Shown piece by piece: positions 1-8,375 of a stretch of 64,000 nucleotides of DNA. Positions within the stretch are counted from its first letter, which is position 1. Each line of letters opens with the position of its first letter. The DNA is from Vulcanimicrobiota bacterium (GTDB taxonomy: Bacteria > Vulcanimicrobiota > Vulcanimicrobiia > Vulcanimicrobiales > Vulcanimicrobiaceae), in contig JAAXCW010000010.1 in NCBI GenBank assembly GCA_013036095.1, forward strand, positions 17,653 to 81,652, read 5' to 3'. The position numbers and the translations under genes are program-made. The notes under the pieces were generated by a model. It was not told the origin of the DNA, searched no databases, and saw only the letters and a list, made by a program, of their open reading frames with translations.

Positions 1-1
1 A

Positions 2-94
2 GCGGTGCCCGAAGGCATTGCCGAGGTCGATATTGCCGTTCTTCGGGATCTTATCCGCGCCGAGATGCTAGCGTTTAGCGTTCAGCCGACATAG
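2..94 (+). CDS. C-terminal fragment of an unidentified protein
   Basis: An open frame enters the window and ends at a TAG at 92-94, giving about 30 residues ending in SVQPT. The composition looks like a normal soluble protein tail (IAEVDIAVLRDLI). It is in the same frame as, and directly upstream of, the threonine aldolase gene, suggesting an operon. The fragment is too short to identify. The main doubt is whether it is a separate gene at all. Confidence 0.4.
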   Translation, partial: AVPEGIAEVDIAVLRDLIRAEMLAFSVQPT

Positions 95-103
95 GCGGGG
101 CCT

Positions 104-1132
104 ATTCGCACTTTCGCCAGCGACAACAACGCGCCGATCGCCGCCGAGATCCTGCAAGCGATTATCGAAGCCAACGACGGCGACGCTGTGGGCTACGGGC
201 ACGATCCGTACACCGAGCGCGCGAAGGCGGCGTTCCGAGAGATCTTCGGAGCCGAGAGCGATATCTATTTCACGTTCAACGGCACCGGCGCCAACGTCGT
301 AGCGTTGAGTTGCTTGACGCAGCCGTACGAGGCTGTCATCTGTCCGGCCACCGCACATCTGCAGACCGACGAATGCGGCGCTTTCGAGCGGTTTGCCGGG
401 TGCAAATTATTGGCGGTTGAATGCGAAGACGGAAAACTGACGCTCGAGCATCTCAAAGCTTTCGGACATCCATCGCGCGAAGAGCATCACGTCCAGCCGC
501 GTGTCGTGTCGATCTCGCAATCGACTGAATTGGGGACGCTGTACGAGCCGGCCGAGCTGCGCGAGCTCTGCGAGTACGCACATGCCCAAGAGTGGTATGT
601 CCACATGGACGGCGCCCGCATTTCGAATGCCGCGGCGGCTCTCGAGTTGGGACTGCGCGAAGCTTCGCGCGACCTGGGGATCGACGTCCTGAGTTTCGGC
701 GGAACGAAAAACGGGCTGCTCGGTGGCGAGGCCGTCGTCTTCTTCGACGGCACTCTGCACCGCGGCGCCGCTCCGTTCGCGCGCAAGCAAGGAATGCAGC
801 TCGCTTCGAAGATGCGATTCATCGCGGCGCAATTTCTAGCGCTGTTGCAGGATGAGCGCTGGCGCCGCTATGCCGCTCGCGCCAACGCTATGGCCAAGAA
901 ATTGGAGAGTGGCGTCGCGGGCATCGGCGGCGTGCGCATCACGCGGCCCGTGCACTGCAACGCCGTCTTCGCGACGCTCGACCGTCGCGCGATCGAACGC
1001 ATACAAAAGCGCTTCTTCTTTTACGTGTTCGACGAAACGCTGCCCGAAGTGCGCTGGATGACGCACCACGGCACCCGCGATGAAGACGTCGACGCATTCT
1101 GCAAAGCCGTCGCCGAAAGCTTAGCGCAGTAG
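104..1132 (+). CDS. Low-specificity L-threonine aldolase-type PLP enzyme (beta-eliminating lyase family)
   Basis: Fold-type I PLP enzyme expected to cleave L-threonine/allo-threonine to glycine and acetaldehyde in the cytosol. The family start FASDNNA is encoded from about 113, followed by GYGHDPYT, the HMDGAR motif and FGGTKNG, whose lysine (codon 707-709) should bind PLP. The first GTG is at 188 and would delete about 28 conserved residues. Upstream of it the frame has no ATG, GTG or TTG before the TAG at 92. The only near-cognate codon fitting the family start is ATT at 104, just after a G-rich ggcgggg. I place the start there, tentatively. The 3' end overlaps the convergent glycosyltransferase by 12 bases. 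Confidence 0.85.
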   Translation: MRTFASDNNAPIAAEILQAIIEANDGDAVGYGHDPYTERAKAAFREIFGAESDIYFTFNGTGANVVALSCLTQPYEAVICPATAHLQTDECGAFERFAGCKLLAVECEDGKLTLEHLKAFGHPSREEHHVQPRVVSISQSTELGTLYEPAELRELCEYAHAQEWYVHMDGARISNAAAALELGLREASRDLGIDVLSFGGTKNGLLGGEAVVFFDGTLHRGAAPFARKQGMQLASKMRFIAAQFLALLQDERWRRYAARANAMAKKLESGVAGIGGVRITRPVHCNAVFATLDRRAIERIQKRFFFYVFDETLPEVRWMTHHGTRDEDVDAFCKAVAESLAQ

Positions 1133-2008
1133 GCTCCGGGCGATTGGATTCAAGAAGCGCGATCGCCAGCGCTGTTCGTAATTGAGTTTGAACGCAAAGT
1201 TGCGGGCGCGCACTAGCGGCGGTTGCGCGGCGCGCGCCAGCTCCCGCGCGCGAGCTTGCTCCCGCGCATACTCGTCCTTCAGTCGGGCAACAACTCCTCG
1301 CGCGGCGGGCGGATGCTGCCCGGTGAACCGCAGTACGAGCGGCCAAATGCTGCGAAAGTAGGCCGCCGGATCGATCATATCCAGCTGTTCCTCAGGCACC
1401 ACCTCACCGGTCTGCCCGAGGCCCGCGTACTGCCGCCCCTTTTCCGCATGCCGCCGCGGCGGCAGCACGTGCCCGTAGTGCGCGTAGACGTATGGCAGTG
1501 CCAGCCTCCGCCCGTCGAGTCCACGCAGCTGTTCGTGAACCGCTCCCTCCCAGCGCACGCCGGGCTTCACGCGGAAAAATGCCATCCGCCGCTCGATCGA
1601 CGTGTAAAGATCGAATGATTGAAAAAAGTGCCACGTGTATCCGTCCACGAAATCATATGCATCGGGCGCGGCATCCAAATTACGCGTGATGCGCCGGAAC
1701 GCTTCGCCGTGTACTTCGTCGGCGTCAACGAAAACGGCCCAGAGTCCGCCGCCGATTTGCGCGTGCAGGTCCAGGCAGCGATTGCGCGCCGCGGAAAAGT
1801 CCGTAAACGGCGCCCGATCGACGAAAAGGCGCCCGGTTCTCCCAAACCAACTCGCGCGCAACGTTTCGTCGTGCGGCGAAATGCCGCTGGAATTATCATT
1901 GACCACGAGCGCGTCCACGGCCCCGGCTAACGACTCGAGCAAAGATCCCAGGAACGGCTCGTCGCGCGATCCGACGATCAGATGCGCCGCGCAGCGCATC
2001 CCGCTCAT
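1121..2008 (-). CDS. Family 2-like glycosyltransferase
   Basis: About 295 residues. An N-terminal Rossmann-like segment (AAHLIVGSRDEPFLGSLL) leads to a nucleotide-sugar site with NDNSS and the DXD-type motif FVDADE, which places it among GT-A fold enzymes that use an activated sugar and Mn/Mg. The long frame runs to 2305, but the family start is the ATG at 2006-2008, which overlaps the stop of the upstream glycosyltransferase as ATGA. The pair is therefore translationally coupled. The sequence W.H.Q in the second half resembles enzymes that glycosylate lipid or polysaccharide acceptors. The acceptor cannot be inferred. Confidence 0.75.
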   Translation of the reverse strand: MSGMRCAAHLIVGSRDEPFLGSLLESLAGAVDALVVNDNSSGISPHDETLRASWFGRTGRLFVDRAPFTDFSAARNRCLDLHAQIGGGLWAVFVDADEVHGEAFRRITRNLDAAPDAYDFVDGYTWHFFQSFDLYTSIERRMAFFRVKPGVRWEGAVHEQLRGLDGRRLALPYVYAHYGHVLPPRRHAEKGRQYAGLGQTGEVVPEEQLDMIDPAAYFRSIWPLVLRFTGQHPPAARGVVARLKDEYAREQARARELARAAQPPLVRARNFAFKLNYEQRWRSRFLNPIARSLLR

Positions 2009-3036
2009 GCGCACACTTCCGCAAGCACGTCGAGCGTCGCCCGTGTGGTCGCATCCCAGGAAAACTTTGCAGCCTGCTCGAGACCCCGCCGTGACAAGTC
2101 CGCGCGCAGCTTTTCCGAGGAGGCGACCTCGCGCAACGCGGTTTCCCACGCGGCTACGCTGCGGGGTTCCTCGACGTACCGCGCGGCTTCGCCACAGACT
2201 TCCGGAAGCGATGCGACCCGTGAAACCACGGCAGGTGTGCCGCACGACATCGCCTCTAACGCCGGCAGTCCAAAACCTTCGTACAGCGTCGGGAATGCCA
2301 GACACAACGCGCCGCGGTACACGTCACAGAAACGTTCGGGACTCAGATCGCGCAGGGCGATCACGTCAGCGGGAAGTTTCGCGCCGGTTACGATCGCAAG
2401 CGCGATGCCTTGCGATGCCAGCGAGTTGCGCCACGCGGCAAGCAGTGTCTCCACGTTCTTGCGTTCTTCAAGCGCGCCGACGTATAGCACGTACGGGCGG
2501 TCACGCAAAGCCGCAGGAAGTTCTTCCGGCTCTCCGGGCGAGAAGAGTTCGTCCGCCGCCAACGGGATGACCACGATCCGTTCCGGCCCGACGTCTAAGT
2601 GCATCTCAATGCCGCCCTTCGAAAAATGCGAATCGGCAATAATCCGGTCGGCCGTACGCGCGGAGATTTTGAAGGGCGCCTGCTGCGACCGGCGTTTATT
2701 CGGATCTTCCGCGGGATACGCGAACGGAGCGACGTCGTGCATGGTGACGACGTTGCGTCGGCCGCCGCGAAAGAACGTTCCGTTCCAAGGATGCCACACG
2801 ACCGCGGCACCGTGCGGAACGCGCGAGCGGAGATCGAACTCGCCCGAGCCGAGTTCTTGGGCCAGCGCGCGCTTCTTCAAGCCCGGCAGCGGATGCCGCA
2901 CAAGCAGCGTCACCTTGCAGCCGCCGTTTGTGAGAATCCGCGAAAGGACCGCGCGCAGATAGACGCCGATGCCGCGCCGGTCCGTCAGCAAATTATGAGC
3001 ATCGACCGCGACGTGCACGGAGTTGAGTATGCCCAA
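2005..3036 (-). CDS. GT4-type glycosyltransferase
   Basis: 343 residues with a GT-B fold. The N-terminus carries VDAHNLLTDRRGIGVYLRAV and the C-terminal donor-binding domain carries the GT4 signature (YVGALEERKN, then ERFCDVYRGA, then PTLYEGFGLPALEAMSCG). The start is a TTG at 3034-3036; a GTG seven codons further in is an alternative. It diverges from a closely similar glycosyltransferase starting at 3074, and the two appear to be ancient duplicates. It probably adds sugars to a cell-surface glycan at the cytoplasmic face. Sugar and acceptor are unknown. Confidence 0.85.
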   Translation of the reverse strand: MGILNSVHVAVDAHNLLTDRRGIGVYLRAVLSRILTNGGCKVTLLVRHPLPGLKKRALAQELGSGEFDLRSRVPHGAAVVWHPWNGTFFRGGRRNVVTMHDVAPFAYPAEDPNKRRSQQAPFKISARTADRIIADSHFSKGGIEMHLDVGPERIVVIPLAADELFSPGEPEELPAALRDRPYVLYVGALEERKNVETLLAAWRNSLASQGIALAIVTGAKLPADVIALRDLSPERFCDVYRGALCLAFPTLYEGFGLPALEAMSCGTPAVVSRVASLPEVCGEAARYVEEPRSVAAWETALREVASSEKLRADLSRRGLEQAAKFSWDATTRATLDVLAEVCA

Positions 3037-3073
3037 TGAGCCCCGCCGCCCTGTACCGAACGCGCAATTCGGA

Positions 3074-4114
3074 ATGATTGCGGTGGGCGTCGACGCTTGG
3101 AACCTGACAGGCGATCATCGCGGAATCGGCAGATACGTTCGCGCGATTCTGGCCGAATGGCGGAGTGCTTTTGCCGATCGCATCGGCGTCACGCTCATCG
3201 TGCCCGAGTGGCATACGTGGACCGTCGCCCACCGCTACCGCGCCGAAGCGGGCGGGGACTTCCGGGTTCGTTCGCGTCGTCTGCACGGCAGCAGCGATCT
3301 CGACGTCTTGTGGTTTCCGTTCAACGGCCCCAGCTGGGACGGCTTCTCTCTTCCGTCCGTCGCAACGCTGCACGACGCTTCCCCATTCGTGCGGCCCGAA
3401 TACACGGAGGCCGATCGCGCAACGTTCCGCCGGGCGGCGCGGCGCTGCCGCACGATTATCACCGATTCGGAGTTTTCAAAGACGGAACTGGCGCGCGAAC
3501 TTCACGTTGCAGCTTCACGGATTACGGCGATTCCGCTTGGCATAGGCGCGCCGCTTCCGCTCCAGCCGGTCGCACTCGACGTTGCGGCGTTGGGGCCGTT
3601 CGTCCTTTTCGTAGGCGAAAACGATCCGCGCAAAGGGTTGGACACACTAATCGAAGCCCTGACGCGCCTGCAAGGCGCGGGCATCAGCTTACCGCTGGTC
3701 GTCGCCGGAACTTCCACGATTGGGTCGCGGGCGCTCATCGAGGGCGCTCATTGCCGTCTGCACGCACTCGGTCACATTGACGACGCGACGCTTGCGGCGC
3801 TCTATCGTGCATGCGCGGTGTTCGTCTATCCCTCGCACTATGAAGGGTTCGGGCTGCCGGTTTTGGAGGCGATGAGCTACGGCGCTCCCGTGATCGCATC
3901 GTCGGCCGCGGGCATTCCGGAAGCCGGCGGAGAGGCTGCGGCCTACGTTCCGCCGGGCGACGGACCCGCGCTGGCCCAAGCGTTGCGGCGCGTGACCGGG
4001 GACGAATCGCTTGCGGCGGCGATGCGCGAACGCGGGTACGCTCGCGCGCGCGAAATGCCGTGGCGAAAGACCGCGGAGCGCACGCTCGCCGTGCTCGAGA
4101 AGGCTGCGGAATGA
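3074..4114 (+). CDS. GT4-type glycosyltransferase, divergent paralogue
   Basis: About 346 residues. It opens MIAVGVDAWNLTGDHRGIG and has the GT4 donor-site block YPSHYEGFGLPVLEAMSYG with the E-x7-E arrangement. The frame also allows a TTG start at 3023, but ATG 3074 follows ggaa and matches where the paralogue on the other strand begins. The last codons overlap the Nudix gene as ATGA, so the two are co-translated. Its role is presumably in surface polysaccharide or glycolipid assembly with the neighbouring glycosyltransferases and the deacetylase at 5479. Confidence 0.85.
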   Translation: MIAVGVDAWNLTGDHRGIGRYVRAILAEWRSAFADRIGVTLIVPEWHTWTVAHRYRAEAGGDFRVRSRRLHGSSDLDVLWFPFNGPSWDGFSLPSVATLHDASPFVRPEYTEADRATFRRAARRCRTIITDSEFSKTELARELHVAASRITAIPLGIGAPLPLQPVALDVAALGPFVLFVGENDPRKGLDTLIEALTRLQGAGISLPLVVAGTSTIGSRALIEGAHCRLHALGHIDDATLAALYRACAVFVYPSHYEGFGLPVLEAMSYGAPVIASSAAGIPEAGGEAAAYVPPGDGPALAQALRRVTGDESLAAAMRERGYARAREMPWRKTAERTLAVLEKAAE

Positions 4115-4563
4115 ACCGCATTCACCTGGCGACCGCGCTCGCGCGACGTGGCGACGACATTTTGCTGGTTGCGTCCAAGTATCGCAATCACGCCCAGCCG
4201 CTGTGGAATTTGCCGGGAGGACGGCAGATGCCGGGCGAGCTGCTCGCGGAAACCGTCGTGCGGGAACTGTTGGAAGAAACCGGCTTGCACGGCTGCGTGC
4301 GCGAGCTCTGTTACGTGAGTGAGTCGTACGACGGAGAGACGCAGATCACCAACGTCACCTTTGCGGTCGAAGCGCACGGCACGCCGTCCGTTCCTACGCG
4401 CGATGGCGATCACGTCGTCGCCGTCGAATGGGTAACGCCCACCGAGCTTGCCGCCCGGCTGGCGATCGCCGTCGTGCGCGAACCGCTGCTCGCATATCTA
4501 AAAGAGGGCACGCGCTACGCCGGTTATGCCGAGGCCGGTGTCTCCATCGTCTTCCCGGATTGA
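4111..4563 (+). CDS. Nudix hydrolase
   Basis: 150 residues with a complete Nudix box, GG-x5-(G)ELLAETVVRELLEETGL, providing the metal-binding REx2EExG core. Family members hydrolyse nucleoside diphosphates linked to another moiety. A nucleotide-sugar substrate would suit the glycosyltransferase context, but that is only inference. The start ATG overlaps the upstream stop (ATGA). Its 3' end overlaps the convergent acetyltransferase gene by 40 bases. Confidence 0.85.
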   Translation: MNRIHLATALARRGDDILLVASKYRNHAQPLWNLPGGRQMPGELLAETVVRELLEETGLHGCVRELCYVSESYDGETQITNVTFAVEAHGTPSVPTRDGDHVVAVEWVTPTELAARLAIAVVREPLLAYLKEGTRYAGYAEAGVSIVFPD

Positions 4564-5096
4564 AGCCAGACGTCGCGTTCCAACTTGTGCACGAGCACGT
4601 CTACGGGACGGCCGCTGATCGTGGCGCCGTGCGGCAGCACGCCGTCCGAGCGAAAATTTAAGCGTTTCAGTAATCGCCGCGACGGTTCGTTCGCGGGAAC
4701 GCAGAAAGCCTGAACGCGCGCAACGCCGGCGACGTCAAAAGCTTGTTCCAGCAGCGCGCGCACCGCTTCGGTCGCCACGCCCTTCCCGCGATGTTCGCGT
4801 AAGATGCTGTAGCCGATTTCTCCGGCGATCTCTTTACGGTCGGGAATACGCAGCGAAACCCAACCTAAGACGCCGGAAGAATGTGCGAACTGCACGAGCC
4901 ATTCGAAACGACCGGTCGATCCGGCAGCGAGCTCGGTCGGGCGCGCCGCGACCATTTGGCCGAACGCTTTGCGGCCGGCCGCCGGCAGATCCTGATACGT
5001 CCTCAGATCCGGCTGCTGGAGCACTTCCCAGAGCGTGCCCGCGTTCCGGGGCGTCACGGGTACCAACCGCAGGCGCGGAGTTTCGACGATGTGCAT
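4524..5096 (-). CDS. GNAT N-acetyltransferase, RimJ/RimL-like
   Basis: 190 residues. It begins ETPRLRLVPVTPRNA, the typical RimJ/RimL-type opening, and contains the acetyl-CoA pyrophosphate loop REHRGKGVATEAVRALLEQAF and the downstream ARVQAFCVPANEPSRRLLKRLNF segment. It transfers acetyl from acetyl-CoA to an amine, in this group often a protein N-terminus or a small molecule. It is monocistronic and convergent with the Nudix gene. The substrate cannot be inferred. Confidence 0.85.
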   Translation of the reverse strand: MHIVETPRLRLVPVTPRNAGTLWEVLQQPDLRTYQDLPAAGRKAFGQMVAARPTELAAGSTGRFEWLVQFAHSSGVLGWVSLRIPDRKEIAGEIGYSILREHRGKGVATEAVRALLEQAFDVAGVARVQAFCVPANEPSRRLLKRLNFRSDGVLPHGATISGRPVDVLVHKLERDVWLQSGKTMETPASA

Positions 5097-5180
5097 CTTC
5101 TTCAGGAGATTTTACCAGTTTTGGGGCCGGCTCATGTTGTCTAAGCGGGCGCTCGTCGTGATGGAGAGGGCGGAGGGATT

Positions 5181-5510
5181 ATGGACCTATACTCCGCCTA
5201 CGCAGCCGCCGCGCCGGCCGAAGTGGTGTTTTCGGGTACGGTGACGGGCGCCCCACGATACTTTTTCGGAACGCATACGCACTGCGAACACGAGACGTTC
5301 GGCGTCCGGACGCCCGCCGGCCCCGTGCGAGTCGTCGATAACACAGGCATTGCGCCGCGCGTTCCAGTCCAACCCGGCGACCGCATCGAGGTGCGCGGCG
5401 AGATGGTGCACGATCCCGGCCGGATCCCCATCGTGCACTGGACGCACCACGATCCGCAAGGGAAGCACACCGGCGGGTTTATCGAACTGCGCGGGCACTA
5501 TTACGCGTAG
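5181..5510 (+). CDS. DUF3465-type small protein
   Basis: 109 residues. The C-terminal half reads PGDRIEVRGEMVHDP followed by HWTHHDPQGKHTGGFIE, the invariant block of DUF3465 proteins. These are small OB-like beta-barrels of unknown function, often secreted, with a conserved WTHHD. The N-terminus here (MDLYSAYAAAAPAEVVF) is not a clear signal peptide. It overlaps the convergent deacetylase gene by 32 bases. Family assignment is firm; the role is unknown. Confidence 0.75.
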   Translation: MDLYSAYAAAAPAEVVFSGTVTGAPRYFFGTHTHCEHETFGVRTPAGPVRVVDNTGIAPRVPVQPGDRIEVRGEMVHDPGRIPIVHWTHHDPQGKHTGGFIELRGHYYA

Positions 5511-6255
5511 ATCGTCCCGAGATTAACTCGGGAATCGTCACAAAGCGGTAGCCGCGCTTCTTCAACTGATCGATCACGATGCGCGTGGCCGCAATATCGG
5601 CGCTGCGGTCGCAGATGTGCGGGTTCAAATGGCGTTGCGCGCAGAGCTCGCCGCGGTTGCCGTCGTGCAGTACGATAATCGACCCGTCGCCCGCTATTCG
5701 CAGAACGCGCTGCGCAATCTGAGCCGCTGAGGGGTACTCCCAATCGCGCGGAAGCGGTCCCGACCACATGACCACCGTGTAGCCCAGGCGCTGTGCCGCC
5801 CGCATAACGATCCAGTCACGCGCCCCAAAGGGCGGCCGAAAAAGCTGCGTGTGGATTCCGGCGGCCGATCGGATCGCGGCGTCGGTCCGCTGGATGGAGG
5901 CTGCAACGGCCGAGGACGGATAGACGATCAGGTGGCGGTGGTCCCAGCTGTGGTTGCCGAGCGCATCGCCGTCGCGCACTTCGCGCCGCACCACGTCGGG
6001 ATACGCCTGCACCGCCCGCCCGACCAGAAAAAACGTCGCGTGCACGCCCTCCCTCTCGAGTACGTCGAGAATGCGGTTCGTATAAGGCGGATTAGGTCCA
6101 TCGTCGTAGGTGAGGGCGATCACACGTTGGTTCGAGGGGCCGCGCGTCAGCGTATGCCCGAACAGTTGATTGGCCGGCTGCTCGAAGTGCTCGTAAGCCA
6201 CAAAGGCCAAGGCCGCAAGCACGGCCGCGGCCATGGCGATTCGAAGCGCGATCAA
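5479..6255 (-). CDS. Polysaccharide deacetylase (NodB homology domain), membrane-anchored
   Basis: 258 residues. One N-terminal membrane segment (residues 3-22) precedes a NodB domain with motif 1 TYDDGPN, motif 2 HSWDHRHL (metal-binding H-x3-H), motif 3 RPPFGARD, and a late LHDGN motif. It removes N- or O-acetyl groups from an extracytoplasmic glycan such as peptidoglycan or an exopolysaccharide, using a divalent metal. Its start overlaps the preceding gene's stop as ATGA, so it is coupled to the uncharacterised membrane protein at 6252. Confidence 0.9.
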   Translation of the reverse strand: MIALRIAMAAAVLAALAFVAYEHFEQPANQLFGHTLTRGPSNQRVIALTYDDGPNPPYTNRILDVLEREGVHATFFLVGRAVQAYPDVVRREVRDGDALGNHSWDHRHLIVYPSSAVAASIQRTDAAIRSAAGIHTQLFRPPFGARDWIVMRAAQRLGYTVVMWSGPLPRDWEYPSAAQIAQRVLRIAGDGSIIVLHDGNRGELCAQRHLNPHICDRSADIAATRIVIDQLKKRGYRFVTIPELISGRSTRNSARAVR

Positions 6256-6902
6256 TGAGACTTGCTGACCAGGCGCTGCGCTTGGAAAATTTTCTGGCGA
6301 AAAGAGGACGGCCCGAACGAACGAAACGCGCGCACGATTTTCTCGAAGCGCGGGTCGGCCAGTGCCGTGCTTTTGAGTTTGAGTAAATCGGGCGTCGGGC
6401 TGTTCGGACTCAGGTGGATCTCGTACTGATGCCCTGCCGTGACCGCCCAGTAGTGGGGATCGGTGAACGTCACCGTGCGCGAGCCCTGCCTGCGGTTAGC
6501 GACTTCATGCACGTACAGCGTGTAGTGCACGTCGGTATTCCCGCGCGGGGGCCGGTTCATCAGCTGCCAGATGCCGTCTTGAACGACGTCCTCGAAGAAA
6601 AAGGTCATGTCGTAGCGCTTGGCCGGCGGGATCGTGATGGTGACGACCTTCCCGGAATAGCCGGTGATCTTGTACTGGGCGGTCGAGAGCCCGTTGTTGT
6701 TGCGGACGACATATTGCTCTTGGTAGATCGGAGGCTTGTCATAGGCGATGGTCAGCCGCAAGTCGAGCACGGTCGGCGCTTGCAGAACTTTTGAAACTTG
6801 CGGCTTGTTCTGGAAATCGGGCCACTTGATCAAAAACGTTCCTGCCAACAGAAACACGATTGCGAAAACAAAGAGCGTGGTAGGCAGCCAGGGGCGCCGC
6901 AT
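6252..6902 (-). CDS. Uncharacterised membrane-anchored protein
   Basis: 216 residues. One hydrophobic segment near the N-terminus (about residues 8-25) is followed by a beta-rich, probably extracytoplasmic domain without any motif I recognise. The conserved-looking features are aromatic (DMTFFFEDVVQDGIWQLM). It lies between an RNase H-like gene, whose stop it abuts, and the deacetylase it overlaps by four bases. A role with the deacetylase at the cell surface is plausible but unproven. Confidence 0.6.
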   Translation of the reverse strand: MRRPWLPTTLFVFAIVFLLAGTFLIKWPDFQNKPQVSKVLQAPTVLDLRLTIAYDKPPIYQEQYVVRNNNGLSTAQYKITGYSGKVVTITIPPAKRYDMTFFFEDVVQDGIWQLMNRPPRGNTDVHYTLYVHEVANRRQGSRTVTFTDPHYWAVTAGHQYEIHLSPNSPTPDLLKLKSTALADPRFEKIVRAFRSFGPSSFRQKIFQAQRLVSKSH

Positions 6903-7333
6903 TAGACCTCCTCCTGATCGAGAACGCGGTTAACCACGGCGTCGGCCAGCTTGTTGTCGTTGCGCCGCACGTGAGCGATGTCGACATGCGCAAACTTCCG
7001 GAGCAGGCTCTTGACGCGGCTGTGAAGCGGCTGAAGATCCGGATGCTTCACCCGGTATTCGCCCGAAAGCTGCCGCACGACGAGCTCGCTGTCCATGCGC
7101 ACCGACAGGCTGCTGACGCCATGTTCGAGCGCGGCTTCCAATCCGAGCTGCACGGCGGTCCACTCGGCAACGTTGTTGGTCGCGACGCCCAGAAAATGCC
7201 CCACCTCGTGCAATATCCGGCCGTCGGGTCCCACCAGCACCGCGCCCGACGCCGCCGGGCCGGGATTGCCGCGCGAGCCGCCGTCCGTAAAAAGCGTGGC
7301 CTCAACCGGCGGCGGCGTGAAGAGCTTCTCCAT
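6902..7333 (-). CDS. Ribonuclease HI-like protein
   Basis: 143 residues, the short RNase H length. The catalytic acidic residues are visible in order: the aspartate of FTDGGSRGNPG, the glutamate of NNVAEW, the aspartate of RMDSEL, and the late NDNKLADAV block. It should cleave the RNA strand of RNA:DNA hybrids, for example removing R-loops or primers. The start is ATG 7331-7333; a TTG one codon upstream is less likely. It is the first gene of a three-gene run with 6252 and 5479. Confidence 0.88.
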   Translation of the reverse strand: MEKLFTPPPVEATLFTDGGSRGNPGPAASGAVLVGPDGRILHEVGHFLGVATNNVAEWTAVQLGLEAALEHGVSSLSVRMDSELVVRQLSGEYRVKHPDLQPLHSRVKSLLRKFAHVDIAHVRRNDNKLADAVVNRVLDQEEV

Positions 7334-7342
7334 CAAGGAATC

Positions 7343-7417
7343 TCGGGCTGGCGGGATTCGAACCCACGATCTCCTGACCCCCAGTCAGGCGCGATAACCA
7401 AGCTTCGCTACAGCCCG
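7343..7417 (-). tRNA. tRNA-Pro(GGG)
   Basis: A complete cloverleaf: 7-bp acceptor CGGGCTG/CAGCCCG, a D-arm, an anticodon stem CCTGA/TCAGG enclosing a loop with anticodon GGG, and a T-arm with GGTTCGAATCC. The discriminator is A. CCA is not encoded. It starts with the C1-G72 pair typical of tRNA-Pro. It lies immediately upstream of the RNase H gene on the same strand. Confidence 0.95.
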
Positions 7418-7460
7418 ATGGCCGGGGCCAAACGGACTCCGCAGGGGCCGGCGGAGATGC

Positions 7461-7784
7461 TTAGCGCCTGCGCTTTTTCTTCGCTGCCGTCTTTTTGGAA
7501 CCGCCGCGTCCGCCGGCGACGGCATCTTTCAGCGCTTTTCCGGCGACGAACGCCGGTACTTTGCGCGCCGGAATCTTAATCTTTGCGCCCGTTTTGGGGT
7601 TGCGCCCCTCGCGCGCTTTCCGGTGGCGCACCTTGAATCTTCCGAACGGCGTGAGAGCAACTTCATCACCCTTTTGCAGCGCCGACGTGATCTCTTCGAT
7701 GATCAAGTCGACTATTTCCGTCGCTTGGCGTTTCGAGAGTTCGGACTCGCTGGCAACGGAATCTACGATTTCGGCTTTCGTCAA
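7461..7784 (-). CDS. hup: HU-family nucleoid DNA-binding protein
   Basis: 107 residues. The HU fold is evident from TKAEIVDSVASESELSKRQA, GDEVALTPFGRFKV, and the DNA-binding arm region GRNPKTGAKIKIPARKVPAF. It carries an extra lysine-rich tail (SKKTAAKKKRRR), seen in some high-GC bacteria, that would add DNA affinity. The start is TTG at 7782-7784, about ten bases after aaggag. It dimerises, bends DNA and compacts the nucleoid. It is monocistronic and followed by tRNA-Pro. Confidence 0.93.
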   Translation of the reverse strand: MTKAEIVDSVASESELSKRQATEIVDLIIEEITSALQKGDEVALTPFGRFKVRHRKAREGRNPKTGAKIKIPARKVPAFVAGKALKDAVAGGRGGSKKTAAKKKRRR

Positions 7785-7889
7785 GTTCTCAAGTCTCCTT
7801 ATGCGGCGCTAGTGCGATGATGGGCCCGGCCGCCTGGATTGTTATACGGAGGGACTCGGTGGCCTCCTTCCGCGCATGCAGCGAAAAAC

Positions 7890-8318
7890 TCATATTTTAT
7901 GGGCCGCGGCGCGCAGCGCCAGCAGATAGGAATCAACGCCGAAACCGCCGATCGTGCCCGCGCAAACGGGCGCTATGACGCTCTTCCGGCGGAACTCTTC
8001 GCGCGCGAAAATATTCGACAGGTGTACCTCGAAGACGGGAATGCCGATCGCTGAAATCGCGTCGGCGATCGCATATGCGTAATGCGTGTACGCGCCGGGA
8101 TTGAAGATCACGGTTTCGTACGCGCCGCGCGCCGCGTGCAGCTCGTCGACGATCGCACCCTCCGAATTATGCTGCACGCTGCGCACGTCGAGATGCAAGT
8201 TTTTGGCGAGCTCGGCGATTTGCGCGTCGATTTGCGCAAGTGTTTCCGTTCCGTAGACGGCGGGCTCGCGCTCGCCGAGCAGATTCAGATTCGGCCCGTG
8301 GATAACCAGGACTCGCAT
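7890..8318 (-). CDS. aroQ: 3-dehydroquinate dehydratase, type II
   Basis: 142 residues, the normal type II length. It has GPNLNLLGEREP with the substrate-binding asparagine, YGTETL with the catalytic tyrosine nearby, the QHNSEG block, NPGAYTHYAYAIADA and EVHLSN. It catalyses trans-dehydration of 3-dehydroquinate in the shikimate pathway and normally forms a dodecamer. The open frame runs far upstream, but the family start is ATG 8316-8318. It diverges from hslO, with about 57 bases between the two start codons. Confidence 0.95.
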   Translation of the reverse strand: MRVLVIHGPNLNLLGEREPAVYGTETLAQIDAQIAELAKNLHLDVRSVQHNSEGAIVDELHAARGAYETVIFNPGAYTHYAYAIADAISAIGIPVFEVHLSNIFAREEFRRKSVIAPVCAGTIGGFGVDSYLLALRAAAHKI

Positions 8319-8375
8319 GGGCGGCGCTTTCGGGAAGGAAAGAAAGCGAACCTCGGGGCAAGTGCGGGCCGGATT

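Noticed and set aside
1635..2570. 311-codon plus-strand frame across the two glycosyltransferase genes
   Set aside because: Antisense shadow, Arg/Pro/Ser-rich, spanning two coupled real genes.
5105..5180. Possible small gene or riboswitch before the DUF3465 gene
   Set aside because: Only short frames and no stable conserved fold seen by eye.
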